Source: CAJBVG01 sp943372995 | GTDB lineage: Bacteria > Bacteroidota > Bacteroidia > Sphingobacteriales > Sphingobacteriaceae | NCBI GenBank assembly: GCA_943372995.1 | Contig: CALSAQ010000001.1 | Span: 558,001 to 622,000, forward strand | DNA: 64,000 nucleotides | Direction of reading: 5' to 3' | Part shown: positions 1 through 8,678 of the stretch, one piece after another | How the letters are laid out: each line of letters opens with the position of its first letter | How positions within the stretch are numbered: position 1 is the stretch's first letter | Program-made: the position numbers and the translations under genes | The notes under the pieces: generated by a model | What the model was told of the DNA's origin: nothing | The model's input: the letters and a program-made list of their open reading frames with translations, nothing else | Databases searched by the model: none

Positions 1-723
1 GAATATGGGAAGGGAATTTGTAGAGATTTTATTCAAGGGATAAAAGAGTTGAACCCTATTGTTGTGAGTGGTTTGGCCTATGGAATAGACATTACCGCAC
101 ACAAAGAATCGCTGACTGCTGGTTTAGATACAATAGCTGTTGTGGGTCACGGACTCGATCGAATTTATCCATTTACACATCGCTCGGTAGCACAGGAAAT
201 TATACAGCAAGGGGCTCTAGTCTCTGAATTTTTTAGTGAAGTAAAACCTGATAGAGAAAATTTTCCGGCTAGGAATAGAATCATTGCAGGAATGAGCGAT
301 GCCGTAATTGTGGTGGAAGCCAGAGAACAGGGAGGAGCATTAATTACTGCAGAAATTGCTAATCATTACAATCGGGATGTTTTTGCATTCCCAGGAAGAA
401 TACACGACTTACAAAGCAAGGGATGTTTGTCGTTAATTAAGAACAATTTGGCCCAACTTATCAGTTCTTCAGATGAGTTCAGAGCACAAATGGGTTGGAA
501 TTATTCTGAAAAAAAGGCGATTCAGAAGAGCTTATTCATAGATTTAAATGAAGAGGAAAGAAAAATTATAGAGATGTTAATCACTTCTAATAAAGACATT
601 CATTTAGATCACTTAATGCAGCAATTAAACTGGCGAAACTCCAAGCTTAATGAAGTGCTGTTGCATCTAGAAATCAAGGGTTTAGTAAAATGTTTGCCTG
701 GGAAATCCTATTGTTTATGTTAA
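1..723 (+). CDS. dprA: DNA-processing protein DprA (5' end outside window)
   Basis: DprA binds incoming single-stranded DNA during natural transformation and loads RecA. The reading frame is open from base 1, so the N-terminus lies outside the window; an internal TTG at base 49 is not the real start. The visible part carries the Rossmann-fold signatures of the family: VVSGLAYGID near the left edge, then ENFPARNRIIAGMSDAVIVV and EQGGALITAEIA, then FAFPGR. The last 60 residues look like the C-terminal winged-helix domain usual in DprA. The stop is TAA at 721-723. Identification is firm; only the length is unknown. Confidence 0.95.
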   Translation, partial: EYGKGICRDFIQGIKELNPIVVSGLAYGIDITAHKESLTAGLDTIAVVGHGLDRIYPFTHRSVAQEIIQQGALVSEFFSEVKPDRENFPARNRIIAGMSDAVIVVEAREQGGALITAEIANHYNRDVFAFPGRIHDLQSKGCLSLIKNNLAQLISSSDEFRAQMGWNYSEKKAIQKSLFIDLNEEERKIIEMLITSNKDIHLDHLMQQLNWRNSKLNEVLLHLEIKGLVKCLPGKSYCLC

Positions 724-789
724 GATATTGTTCTCATTATTTTATAAAACATTTATGCTGTATATTGCATCAAAATAAATAATTATACC

Positions 790-1884
790 ATGAAAAAAAG
801 AGCCTTAATAAGTATTTTACTTCTGAGTGTTTTTATCGGTTTTACCTCATTTAGAGGTGCTGGTCCGAAACCCAATCCCGATAAACCATTAAATGTTATT
901 TTATTGATTGGCGATGGAATGGGATTAAGTCAGGTGAGCTATGCATTAATGATGGCAACCGAACGCATGAATTTTGAGCGTTTTAAGACCTTAGGTTTAA
1001 GTAAAACTTCTGCCTCAAATCATAAGATTACAGATTCAGCAGCTGGGGCTACCGCCTTATCATGCGGAGCTAAAACATACAATGGAGCTGTGGGAGTCGA
1101 CAATGATAAGAAACCAATGACTACCATTTTAGAAATGGCAGAAGCAAAAGGATTTGCTACAGGTATGGTTACTACTTGTGCAATTACACATGCTACACCA
1201 GCATCATTTATTGCACACCAGCCATCTAGAGAAATGTATGAAGACATTGCTAGAGATTTTTTAAATACAGATATCGATTTGTTTATTGGTGGAGGTTATA
1301 ATCATTTTGCAAAACGTAAAGATAGTGTGAATTTGATTCCTCATTTAATGAATAGAGATTATAAAGTGATTCAATCAGAAGAAGAGCTTTATATGTATAG
1401 TGGTACTCAAAAGTTAGCCGCATTAATTGCTCCTGTACATTTGGTAAAGATGCAAGAAGGAAGAGGAGCATTTTTAGCGAATGCTACTCAACTTGCCATT
1501 AATCGTTTATCAAAAAACAAAACAGGTTTCTTCTTAATGGTTGAAGGATCTCAAATCGATTGGGGAGGACATGCAAACGATGCAGAATACATTCGTCAGG
1601 AAGTAATGGACTTCGATAAAGCAATTGCTAAAGCATTAGATTTTGCTGAAAAAGATGGAAACACACTAGTTATAGTAACTGCAGATCACGAGACAGGAGG
1701 CTTTGCGCTAAGTGGAAATGAAGAGGATAAAACAAAGAGTGCGATAGAGCCTAAGTTCACTACAAAAAATCATACAGGGGTAATGGTACCAGTGTATGCT
1801 TTTGGTCCAGGTGCTGATCAACTAGGTGGTATTTACGAAAACACTTGGATATTCCAAGTAATGAAAAAATCAATGGGATTATAA
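790..1884 (+). CDS. Alkaline phosphatase (secreted, PhoA superfamily)
   Basis: This is a phosphomonoesterase of the alkaline phosphatase superfamily, 364 residues. An N-terminal signal peptide (about residues 1-22) predicts export. Metal and nucleophile motifs are present in the family order: GDGMG at 41-45 (metal-binding Asp42), TDSAAGATAL at 81-90 with the predicted nucleophile Ser83, a later GGHAND segment, and TADHETGG at 297-304 with Asp299 and His300 as metal ligands. It is shorter than the E. coli enzyme but typical for Bacteroidota. It is followed 15 bp later by the M2 peptidase gene, so the two are probably co-transcribed. A role in phosphate scavenging is inferred from the family. 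Confidence 0.93.
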   Translation: MKKRALISILLLSVFIGFTSFRGAGPKPNPDKPLNVILLIGDGMGLSQVSYALMMATERMNFERFKTLGLSKTSASNHKITDSAAGATALSCGAKTYNGAVGVDNDKKPMTTILEMAEAKGFATGMVTTCAITHATPASFIAHQPSREMYEDIARDFLNTDIDLFIGGGYNHFAKRKDSVNLIPHLMNRDYKVIQSEEELYMYSGTQKLAALIAPVHLVKMQEGRGAFLANATQLAINRLSKNKTGFFLMVEGSQIDWGGHANDAEYIRQEVMDFDKAIAKALDFAEKDGNTLVIVTADHETGGFALSGNEEDKTKSAIEPKFTTKNHTGVMVPVYAFGPGADQLGGIYENTWIFQVMKKSMGL

Positions 1885-1899
1885 TATAAAATAATAGAT

Positions 1900-3693
1900 A
1901 TGAAAAGATTAATATTATTTACTGCAGTACTTTTTACTGTAATAACAGGGTGTAAAGAAGATCACTCTAAAATACAAGGAGAAGCTCAAGCATTTATAGA
2001 TAGCTATACAACAGAATATGTAAAATTATATGCTGCATCATCTGAAGCACAATGGAAATCGAATATAGAAATTGTTGAAGGCGATAGCACAAATGCGAAA
2101 GCAACAGAAGCTGCAAACGAAGCGTATGCAAAGTTTACAGGAAGTGAAGAAAACATTACGAATGCTAGAAAATATTTAGAGCATCGTAAACACTTAACGC
2201 CTTTACAAGTAAAACAGTTAGAAACCATATTATTTGCTGCAGGTAATAACCCACAAACCATCGCAACAGTTGTAAAGGAGCGCATAAAAGCTGAAACTGC
2301 ACAAACAGAAAAACTATTTGGTTTTGATTTTAAATTAGATGGAAAATCGGTTAGTACAAATCAAATAGATGATATACTTAAAACTTCTACTAACCTTGAA
2401 GAAAGAAGAAAGGCTTGGGAAGCTAGTAAAGAAGTAGGGAAAGGATTGAAAACAGGTTTAGTAAATCTGCGTAAGCTAAGAAATGAAACGGTGAATGCTT
2501 TAGGTTATAACGATTATTTCAGCTATCAGGTATCGGAGTATGGAATGAATACGAACGATATGATGGACATGATGCGTAAATTAAATAAAGAATTGCGCCC
2601 ACTATTTCGTGAATTACATACGTATGCTCGTTACGAGTTAGCGAAGAAATATGGTGTGAAAGAAGTTCCTGATTATATTCCTGCAGATTGGTTGCCGAAT
2701 CGTTGGGCACAAGATTGGAGTTCGATGATTACTGTTGAGGGATTAGATATAGATGGTATATTAAAACAAAAATCACCAGAATGGATAGTGAAAGAAGGAG
2801 AAGCCTTTTACCAAAGCTTAGGTTATCCAGCATTACCAGCAAGTTTCTGGGAAAAATCGAGCTTATATCCTTTACCAGCAGATTCTAAAATTAAGAAAAA
2901 CAATCATGCTTCTGCATGGCACATGGATTTAGATAAAGATGTAAGAAGCTTAATGAGTGTGGAACCAAATTCAGAGTGGTTTGAAACCTCTAATCATGAG
3001 CTAGGGCATATTTATTATTATATGACTTATACAAACCCTGATGTACCACCATTATTAAGAGGAGGAGCAAACAGAGCTTACCACGAAGCAATGGGTAGTT
3101 TAATGGGATTAGCAGCTATGCAAAAACCATTTTTAGTTGAAAGAGGATTGGTAGATGCGAATGCTAAAGTGGATGAAGTACAAAACTTATTGAAAGAAGC
3201 CTTAAACTACGCTGTATTTATTCCCTTCGCAGCAGGTGTGATGTCGGAGTTCGAAAAATCGTTATACACAGATAATTTGCCAGCAGAACAATTTAACAAA
3301 CGTTGGTGGGAGCTTGTAAAAGAGTACCAAGGTGTTGTTCCTCCTAGCGATAGAGGTGAAGAGTATTGCGATGCTGCAACAAAAACACATATTAACGACG
3401 ATGCTGCTCAGTATTACGATTATGCATTATCTTATGTCATTTTATTCCAATTACACGATCATATTGCTAAAGAAATTTTAAAGCAAGACCCAAGAGCAAC
3501 AAACTATTGGGGCAATAAACAAGTTGGCGATTTCTTGAAATCAATAATGTACCCAGGTGCTTCAAAAGATTGGAGAGAAGTATTGAAAGAAAAAACAGGT
3601 GAAGATTTAAATGCAAAAGCTTTAGTGTCGTACTTCGAACCTTTAATGAAACATTTACAGGAAGTAAATAAGGGTAGGAAGTATACGATGTAA
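1900..3693 (+). CDS. M2 family metallopeptidase (ACE-like peptidyl-dipeptidase), lipoprotein
   Basis: A 597-residue zinc peptidase of the angiotensin-converting-enzyme family. The N-terminus is a lipoprotein signal with the lipobox cysteine at residue 18 (ends ...VITGC), so it is probably membrane-anchored. The zinc motif HELGH lies at 366-370 and the third ligand is expected in HEAMG at 395-399 (Glu396); both are canonical for M2. The rest is helical, as in ACE. It probably releases dipeptides from peptide C-termini in the periplasm or at the surface. The stop TAA is the first triplet of an octamer repeat array that runs to the next gene. Confidence 0.93.
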   Translation: MKRLILFTAVLFTVITGCKEDHSKIQGEAQAFIDSYTTEYVKLYAASSEAQWKSNIEIVEGDSTNAKATEAANEAYAKFTGSEENITNARKYLEHRKHLTPLQVKQLETILFAAGNNPQTIATVVKERIKAETAQTEKLFGFDFKLDGKSVSTNQIDDILKTSTNLEERRKAWEASKEVGKGLKTGLVNLRKLRNETVNALGYNDYFSYQVSEYGMNTNDMMDMMRKLNKELRPLFRELHTYARYELAKKYGVKEVPDYIPADWLPNRWAQDWSSMITVEGLDIDGILKQKSPEWIVKEGEAFYQSLGYPALPASFWEKSSLYPLPADSKIKKNNHASAWHMDLDKDVRSLMSVEPNSEWFETSNHELGHIYYYMTYTNPDVPPLLRGGANRAYHEAMGSLMGLAAMQKPFLVERGLVDANAKVDEVQNLLKEALNYAVFIPFAAGVMSEFEKSLYTDNLPAEQFNKRWWELVKEYQGVVPPSDRGEEYCDAATKTHINDDAAQYYDYALSYVILFQLHDHIAKEILKQDPRATNYWGNKQVGDFLKSIMYPGASKDWREVLKEKTGEDLNAKALVSYFEPLMKHLQEVNKGRKYTM

Positions 3694-3738
3694 TGGGTTA
3701 ATGAGATAATGTGTTAATGAGATAATGTGTTAATGAGA
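3691..3738 (+). repeat. Octamer tandem array (TAATGNGN, 6 units) from stop codon to next start
   Basis: Six 8-bp units of the form TAATGGGT, TAATGAGA or TAATGTGT follow one another without gaps. The first unit begins with the TAA stop of the M2 peptidase gene; the last contains the ATG (3733) of the next gene. The last five units alternate TAATGAGA and TAATGTGT, giving a 16-bp higher-order period. Confidence 0.9.
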
Positions 3739-4884
3739 GTTGTTATTAGTTTATTATTGTTATTATTTTCTTTACCGGTTGGTGCTCAGGTATTCTATGG
3801 GAAAAATAATTTCATAGAATACCATAGAGGCAGTTTGCCTATTATTATTTCTGTTCCTCATGGTGGATTAATAGCACCAGACAGTATTCCAGATCGAACA
3901 TGTAATAACCCCACAACTGTTACCGATTCAAAAACTATTGAGCTTGCTCTTCAAATAGACACTTCTTTTTATAATTTAACAGGCTGCCATATTCACCTTG
4001 TTATATGCAATTTGAAGCGAACAAAAATAGATTGCAATAGAAATATTGATGATGGTGCATGTGAGCAGTCGGATATGAAACAGTCGTGGTTAGATTTTCA
4101 CCACTTTATAGATACTGCACAAATGCTCGCGTTATCAGAAAATAATAACAAGGCTTTTTATATCGATTTGCACGGCCATGGTAAAGCTGATCAACGATTG
4201 GAGCTAGGATATTTGTTGAGCGATAATGCTTTAGAATTAAGTGATAGTATATTGAATACCACTACTTACATTAATAAGAGTTCGTTGAAAAATTTAGTAC
4301 AAACCAATGTGGTTGCTGCTACTCATTCGGAGTTATTGAGAGGAGATTATGCATTGGGAACAAAACTAGGAAATGCAGGATATCCATCGGTACCAAGTAA
4401 ACAAATCCCAAAACCCGATACCACTACAAATTATTTTGATGGTGGATACAATACAGAAAATTATACGAGCAAAGTAACTGGAAATTTGGTTAATGGCTTG
4501 CAAATAGAATGTAATAACACAGGTGTTAGAGATACTTATGCAAACAGAAAGAAATTTGCTGATTCACTGGCTTCGGCAATTTTCAGTTATTTAAAGTTGT
4601 TTCAAGACATAACATTTAATCCATGTCTGATTAATAGTACTATAAAAAATGTTGATCAAAGTTTTTACATATATCCTACGATGCTTACAGAGCAAAGAAT
4701 AATATATGTAGAGGGGGTGCAAAAAATAAAAGATGTTAATGTTATACTACTTAATCAACTTGGAGAGATTGTGAGTAGAGATAAAATTGTTGATGCGAAC
4801 AAAATTGTATTAGATAAATTTTTACCAAATGGGTTTTATTATTTGATTATAGATAATAGAGCATTCAAAATTATGTTGAACTAA
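3733..4884 (+). CDS. N-formylglutamate amidohydrolase-like protein with T9SS sorting domain
   Basis: A secreted protein of about 383 residues. After a signal peptide ending ...SLPVGAQ there is the fold signature of the N-formylglutamate amidohydrolase family: SVPHGG near residue 42 and IDLHGHGK near residue 145, whose His and Asp residues suit a zinc amidohydrolase. The final 75 residues, starting near FYIYPT and ending FKIMLN, resemble a T9SS type A sorting domain, so it is probably exported to the surface. The true substrate is unknown. ATG at 3733 is chosen; a GTG at 3727 would add two residues. Both lie inside the upstream octamer array. A ClC gene follows 6 bp after the stop. Confidence 0.75.
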   Translation: MRVVISLLLLLFSLPVGAQVFYGKNNFIEYHRGSLPIIISVPHGGLIAPDSIPDRTCNNPTTVTDSKTIELALQIDTSFYNLTGCHIHLVICNLKRTKIDCNRNIDDGACEQSDMKQSWLDFHHFIDTAQMLALSENNNKAFYIDLHGHGKADQRLELGYLLSDNALELSDSILNTTTYINKSSLKNLVQTNVVAATHSELLRGDYALGTKLGNAGYPSVPSKQIPKPDTTTNYFDGGYNTENYTSKVTGNLVNGLQIECNNTGVRDTYANRKKFADSLASAIFSYLKLFQDITFNPCLINSTIKNVDQSFYIYPTMLTEQRIIYVEGVQKIKDVNVILLNQLGEIVSRDKIVDANKIVLDKFLPNGFYYLIIDNRAFKIMLN

Positions 4885-4890
4885 CGCATA

Positions 4891-6069
4891 ATGTTAAATA
4901 GAAATTTATTCTTAGTAATCGTTATCACCATTGTAGCAGTACTCACTGGATCGGTATCCGCTTTATTTTTATGGTCACTTGATAGAATAACTGAAATAAG
5001 AGAAGAGCATTTATGGATGGTGTATTTACTCCCAGTTGCAGGTGTTATAATAGCCTATGTGTATAATAAATATGGGAAAAATTCAATAAGAGGAAATAAC
5101 CTTATTTTTGATGAATATCATCAGCCCATACACAGAATACCTTTACGTATGGCGCCTCTGATTTACATAAGCACATTACTCTCTCATTTGTTTGGAGCTT
5201 CGGTGGGAAGGGAAGGAACGGCAATACAAATGGGGACTTCCATAGCAGACCAATTCAGTAAGATATCTCCATTAAAACCACAAGATAGGAAAGCACTTTT
5301 AATAGCGGGTATTAGTGCAGGCTTTGCCTCAGTATTTGGAACGCCGTTCGCTGCCTTTATTTTTGCCATAGAAGTTCTTCAAGTAGGTCGTTTACAATAT
5401 CGCTTTCTACTACATAGTATTATTGCAGCGTTTATTGCTCACTATGTTTGTTTAACATGGGGGATTAAACATGCTGATTACTTCATTAATTATATTCCAC
5501 ATTGGTCGTGGTGGAATATATTCTGGTCCTTTAATGCAGGTATTATTTTTGGCTTAGCAGCATATCTATTTGCTAAATCTACTCATGTAATATCTACAAC
5601 CTCAACAAAACTGATTAAATCTCCAGTGCAAAGAATTTTCTTAGGAGGATTAATAATTGTAGTGCTTTACCACTTGTTTAACATGCAACAGTATATGGGA
5701 TTAGGTTTGAAAACAATAGCAGAGTCTTTTAATACACAACTTGATCAACATGTTTTTTTAGTGAAACTCTTACTTACGGCTTTTACAATAGGAGTGGGGT
5801 TTAAAGGAGGGGAGGTTACACCTTTATTTTTTATCGGGGCTACATTAGGGAATGCACTCATTTGGTTTATTCCATTACCATCAGCACTATTAGCCGCAAT
5901 GGGCTTTGTGGCAGTTTTTGCAGGTGCAACGAATACACCAATTGCCTGCTCCATTATGGCTATAGAGCTTTTTGGTTCTGGAAGCATAGTGTATACTACA
6001 ATAGCTTGTATCACTGCTTTTCTTTTTTCAGGCCATTCCGGTATTTACACATCACAGAAAAAAATCTAA
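4891..6069 (+). CDS. ClC-family anion channel/transporter
   Basis: An integral membrane protein of 392 residues with about ten hydrophobic segments. The ClC motif GREG is present at 106-109 (gating Glu108), and a later GGEVTPLFFIGATLGNA matches the third signature GxFxP region. The first selectivity motif, normally GSGIP, reads GNNLI at 68-72, so the anion-coordinating Ser is replaced by Asn, and GREGP is GREGT. This suggests a divergent clade, possibly related to fluoride/proton antiporters (CLC-F), but that is inference. No cytoplasmic CBS domains follow. The TAA stop begins a heptamer array. Confidence 0.9.
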   Translation: MLNRNLFLVIVITIVAVLTGSVSALFLWSLDRITEIREEHLWMVYLLPVAGVIIAYVYNKYGKNSIRGNNLIFDEYHQPIHRIPLRMAPLIYISTLLSHLFGASVGREGTAIQMGTSIADQFSKISPLKPQDRKALLIAGISAGFASVFGTPFAAFIFAIEVLQVGRLQYRFLLHSIIAAFIAHYVCLTWGIKHADYFINYIPHWSWWNIFWSFNAGIIFGLAAYLFAKSTHVISTTSTKLIKSPVQRIFLGGLIIVVLYHLFNMQQYMGLGLKTIAESFNTQLDQHVFLVKLLLTAFTIGVGFKGGEVTPLFFIGATLGNALIWFIPLPSALLAAMGFVAVFAGATNTPIACSIMAIELFGSGSIVYTTIACITAFLFSGHSGIYTSQKKI

Positions 6070-6153
6070 CTCACAACTCACATTTCGTTCCTTAATCACA
6101 GAGACACAGAGGCACAGAGAAAACATAACTCACAATTCACAATTCACAATTCA
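6067..6153. repeat. Heptamer arrays flanking an ACAGAGRM core, between two convergent stop codons
   Basis: The whole space between the ClC and tonB genes is repetitive. On the plus strand, units TAACTCA and CAACTCA begin at the ClC stop TAA. On the minus strand, three TGAATTG units and a TGAGTTA begin at the tonB stop TGA (6153-6151). Between them (about 6083-6123) is a core of tandem octamers ACAGAGAC, ACAGAGGC and ACAGAGAA preceded by TTCGTTCCTTAATC. The core recurs twice on the other side of tonB. Confidence 0.9.
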
Positions 6154-6966
6154 TTTCAATTCAAATTTAACCGGTACCATCATTTTAATTTTCACAGGAT
6201 GACCTTTGTTCTCAGCGGGAGAAAAATCCGGAAGGTTTTTAATTACATTTAACACCATTTCATCCATTCCAAAACCTATACCACGTTCTATTTTAGCACT
6301 TACAACTTCACCATTTTCATTCACAATAAAACTTACATATACGGTTCCAGTTACGTTGTTTTCTCTAGCAATTGGGGTAAAGGAAGAATGGTCGGCAATA
6401 TATTTAAGTAGGGCTTGTTCTCCTCCAAGGAACATAGGCATTTTATCGGCAGTAAAACCAACTTCGGGTTGGGTAACACCTGTACCTCCTCCTGTTTCAA
6501 CAGGAACATCGATACCTGGGTTTGTTCCATCTCCTTTTTCAGTGGTGGTAGATATTACACTTCCTTCCAGTTCTTTTTCTGTTGGTGGTAAAAGTTCATC
6601 AGGGATTTTTTGGTCGGGTACAATTTCTGGTTCAGTAAATTTAACAGATTGAGCAAGTTCTGTTTTTTCAACTGGAATAGGGGTTTGTTCGGGTTCTTCC
6701 TTAATGGGCTCAAGCTCTGGCATAATGATGTAAAAAGTATCAAGCTTCGTAATATCGTCGGGTTTATCGATAACATAATCCTTAAACGAACTAAATAATA
6801 CAATTACTCCAAAGGCAAGCCCTAGAAATGAAAACATTCCTACTATTCCCAGTATGGAATTCCGATTGTAATTTTTTCTAATTTGATAAGCTCCGTACTC
6901 TTTGTTACGATTTTGGAAAACGATATCAATCCAATTGTTATCGTTTAGGTTAATGTTATTTGACAT
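6151..6966 (-). CDS. tonB: TonB energy transducer
   Basis: A 271-residue TonB-like protein that should couple inner-membrane proton motive force to outer-membrane TonB-dependent receptors. The cytoplasmic N-terminus contains the Bacteroidota signature NRNKEYGAYQIRKNY, followed by one transmembrane helix (about 38-60). A Pro/Glu-rich periplasmic linker follows (residues 80-150). The C-terminal TonB domain (about 180-271) includes NVTGTVYVSFIVNENGEV and ends in the usual short beta strand. No exbB or exbD is adjacent. The gene sits alone between two blocks of the same repeat family. Confidence 0.93.
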   Translation of the reverse strand: MSNNINLNDNNWIDIVFQNRNKEYGAYQIRKNYNRNSILGIVGMFSFLGLAFGVIVLFSSFKDYVIDKPDDITKLDTFYIIMPELEPIKEEPEQTPIPVEKTELAQSVKFTEPEIVPDQKIPDELLPPTEKELEGSVISTTTEKGDGTNPGIDVPVETGGGTGVTQPEVGFTADKMPMFLGGEQALLKYIADHSSFTPIARENNVTGTVYVSFIVNENGEVVSAKIERGIGFGMDEMVLNVIKNLPDFSPAENKGHPVKIKMMVPVKFELK

Positions 6967-7057
6967 ATAGTTGAATTTAGCGAGTAGAGCTTTAATTCAT
7001 GTCGATTGGGGTTTTATAGGATAACGCCAAGCTATTTGTAATTATTATATTTAACAA

Positions 7058-7218
7058 CTATAACTTACAACTCACAACTAACAATTCGTTCCCTTAATCA
7101 CAGAGACACAGAGGCACAGAGAAACTATAACTCACAATTCATAACTCACAACTCATTTCCCTAATCACAGAGGCACAGAGAAAACCTAACTCACAACTCA
7201 CAATTCACAACTCACAAA
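7058..7218. repeat. Composite repeat block: heptamers plus two ACAGAGRM cores
   Basis: This block lies between tonB and the SixA-like gene. It holds two further copies of the core seen at 6083-6123: one full-length (about 7084-7125) and one missing an octamer (about 7155-7185). Both are flanked by runs of ACTCACA/ATTCACA heptamers. The remainder of the gap (6967-7057 and 7219-7234) shows no clear feature. The array ends 17 bp short of the SixA-like stop codon. Confidence 0.9.
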
Positions 7219-7234
7219 TAAATGATGACAAAAA

Positions 7235-7717
7235 CTAAGGAATTAAAATACTCTTCAGTTTTCCTGTTCCTTGAGAGATTAATTCCCAATTATTAAAAGG
7301 GAAAGAGATAATTGCAGTACCTGATGTGGGTAATTCTGCGATGTGTTCTCCACTGAAGTATTCTATTGCATATTCGAAAGCGGGATTGTGTCCCACTAAT
7401 AGAATAGTATGGTAATTATTGTCGAGGTGATTGATAGTATACAGTAAGTTTTGCATACTCGATTCATAGATACTTTCTATCAATTCGATTTCTTCTTTTT
7501 GAATGTTAAATGTTTTAGCGAAAATCTTAGCTGTTTTGTAGGCACGTTCTGCTGGGCTACTTACTATTTTATCGATGGAGAGTTCTTGTGCTAAACGAGT
7601 AGAAACTTTTAGAACATCTTCTTTTCCTCTATCGGTTAGTTTTCGTTTAAAATCTAATGTTTCGAAATCAGATTTTTCGGCTTTACCATGGCGAGCTAAG
7701 AGGAGGGTCTTATTCAT
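7235..7717 (-). CDS. SixA-like phosphohistidine phosphatase (histidine phosphatase superfamily)
   Basis: A 160-residue member of the histidine phosphatase (phosphoglycerate mutase-like) superfamily. The catalytic RHG motif is at residues 9-11 (LLARHGKAEKS, His10). VSSPAERAYKTA near 53-64 supplies the second Arg, and VGHNPAFE near 108 supplies the second catalytic His. Size and motifs match SixA, which dephosphorylates histidine-phosphotransfer domains. An Hpt protein is encoded at 12692, but a link is only inferred. Its start overlaps the end of the upstream glycosyltransferase gene by 8 bp, so the two are translationally coupled. Confidence 0.88.
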   Translation of the reverse strand: MNKTLLLARHGKAEKSDFETLDFKRKLTDRGKEDVLKVSTRLAQELSIDKIVSSPAERAYKTAKIFAKTFNIQKEEIELIESIYESSMQNLLYTINHLDNNYHTILLVGHNPAFEYAIEYFSGEHIAELPTSGTAIISFPFNNWELISQGTGKLKSILIP

Positions 7718-8678
7718 TTTTATTTACTTGTTCAGCTAATAGATCCATGTTTTGCATTTCCATACATTTGAAATGTTTTTTCGGACAGTTAATATATCCA
7801 ATTTTACTGCAAGGTCTACAAGATAGATTCTTTACTTCAAAGTTATGGTAATTTGTTTGATATGGATACATTCCGAACTCAGGAATTGTATTACCCCAAA
7901 CAGAGAATATTTCCTTTTTAAATGCCGCTGCGATGTGCATAAGGCCAGTATCGTGGCTAACCACCTTTTCTGCTTGTTTTACGAGAGAAGCTGATTCGTT
8001 GATAGAATACTTACCACATGCATTATAAATACGCTCAGGAGCAATCTTTTCTAAATGCCAAGCATGAGCAGCATCTTCTTTTCCGCCTAGCACAATTATT
8101 GGCTTATTGCATTTCCTGCAAAATTTTTCGAGTTGGTGTAAGGGCAATCTTTTGGTGCTGTGTTGGGCTCCAATTACTAATGCTATGTATCCTTTCTGAA
8201 AAATAGGATCAAGGGTATTAAGATTAACTTCTTCTTCTTTAGCAATGAAATAATCTAATCCTTTATTATCGTTAATTACACCAAGCGATTTGCAAGTGTC
8301 CAGATAACGATCAACAATATGAGTATTGGGTAATCTGTTCCATTTTAGATTCACCATAAGCCACTTTTCAATATTTAATTTATTAAATGAAAAGGAATTG
8401 GTTGCCAATGCTTTTTTGAAACGAAGCGACCTCAGATTATGATGTAAGTCGATAACATAATCGAACTTCTCTTTTTTTAACTCCGCAACATTTTTTTCAA
8501 ATACCGACGATAGGGTATGTATTTTATGGATGTATGGATTATTTTGTAGTACAGGTAAGAAAGATGATTTTGTTAAATAATGAATTTCAGCATTCGTCTG
8601 CTCTTTTAAACATCGAATTACAGGAGTAGTCAATACAATATCACCGATAGAACTAAAACGAATAATTAGTATTTTCAT
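7710..8678 (-). CDS. Family 9 glycosyltransferase (heptosyltransferase-like)
   Basis: A 322-residue protein of the ADP-heptose:LPS heptosyltransferase family (GT9). The N-terminus MKILIIRFSSIGDIVLTTP is the standard start of the family. VSHDTGLMHIAAAF near residue 240 is the conserved nucleotide-sugar-binding motif. A role in lipopolysaccharide core or a related surface glycan is likely; the acceptor cannot be deduced. It ends in a Cys-rich tail (CRPCSKIGYINCP...CMEMQ), also found in some GT9 relatives. The upstream polX-like stop abuts its start, so it belongs to a minus-strand operon from sppA to the SixA-like gene. Confidence 0.9.
   Translation of the reverse strand: MKILIIRFSSIGDIVLTTPVIRCLKEQTNAEIHYLTKSSFLPVLQNNPYIHKIHTLSSVFEKNVAELKKEKFDYVIDLHHNLRSLRFKKALATNSFSFNKLNIEKWLMVNLKWNRLPNTHIVDRYLDTCKSLGVINDNKGLDYFIAKEEEVNLNTLDPIFQKGYIALVIGAQHSTKRLPLHQLEKFCRKCNKPIIVLGGKEDAAHAWHLEKIAPERIYNACGKYSINESASLVKQAEKVVSHDTGLMHIAAAFKKEIFSVWGNTIPEFGMYPYQTNYHNFEVKNLSCRPCSKIGYINCPKKHFKCMEMQNMDLLAEQVNKNE

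Noticed and set aside
6206..6652. Plus-strand open frame of 148 codons opposite tonB
   Set aside because: It is antisense to the Pro-rich linker and C-terminal domain of TonB and shows no independent signal.
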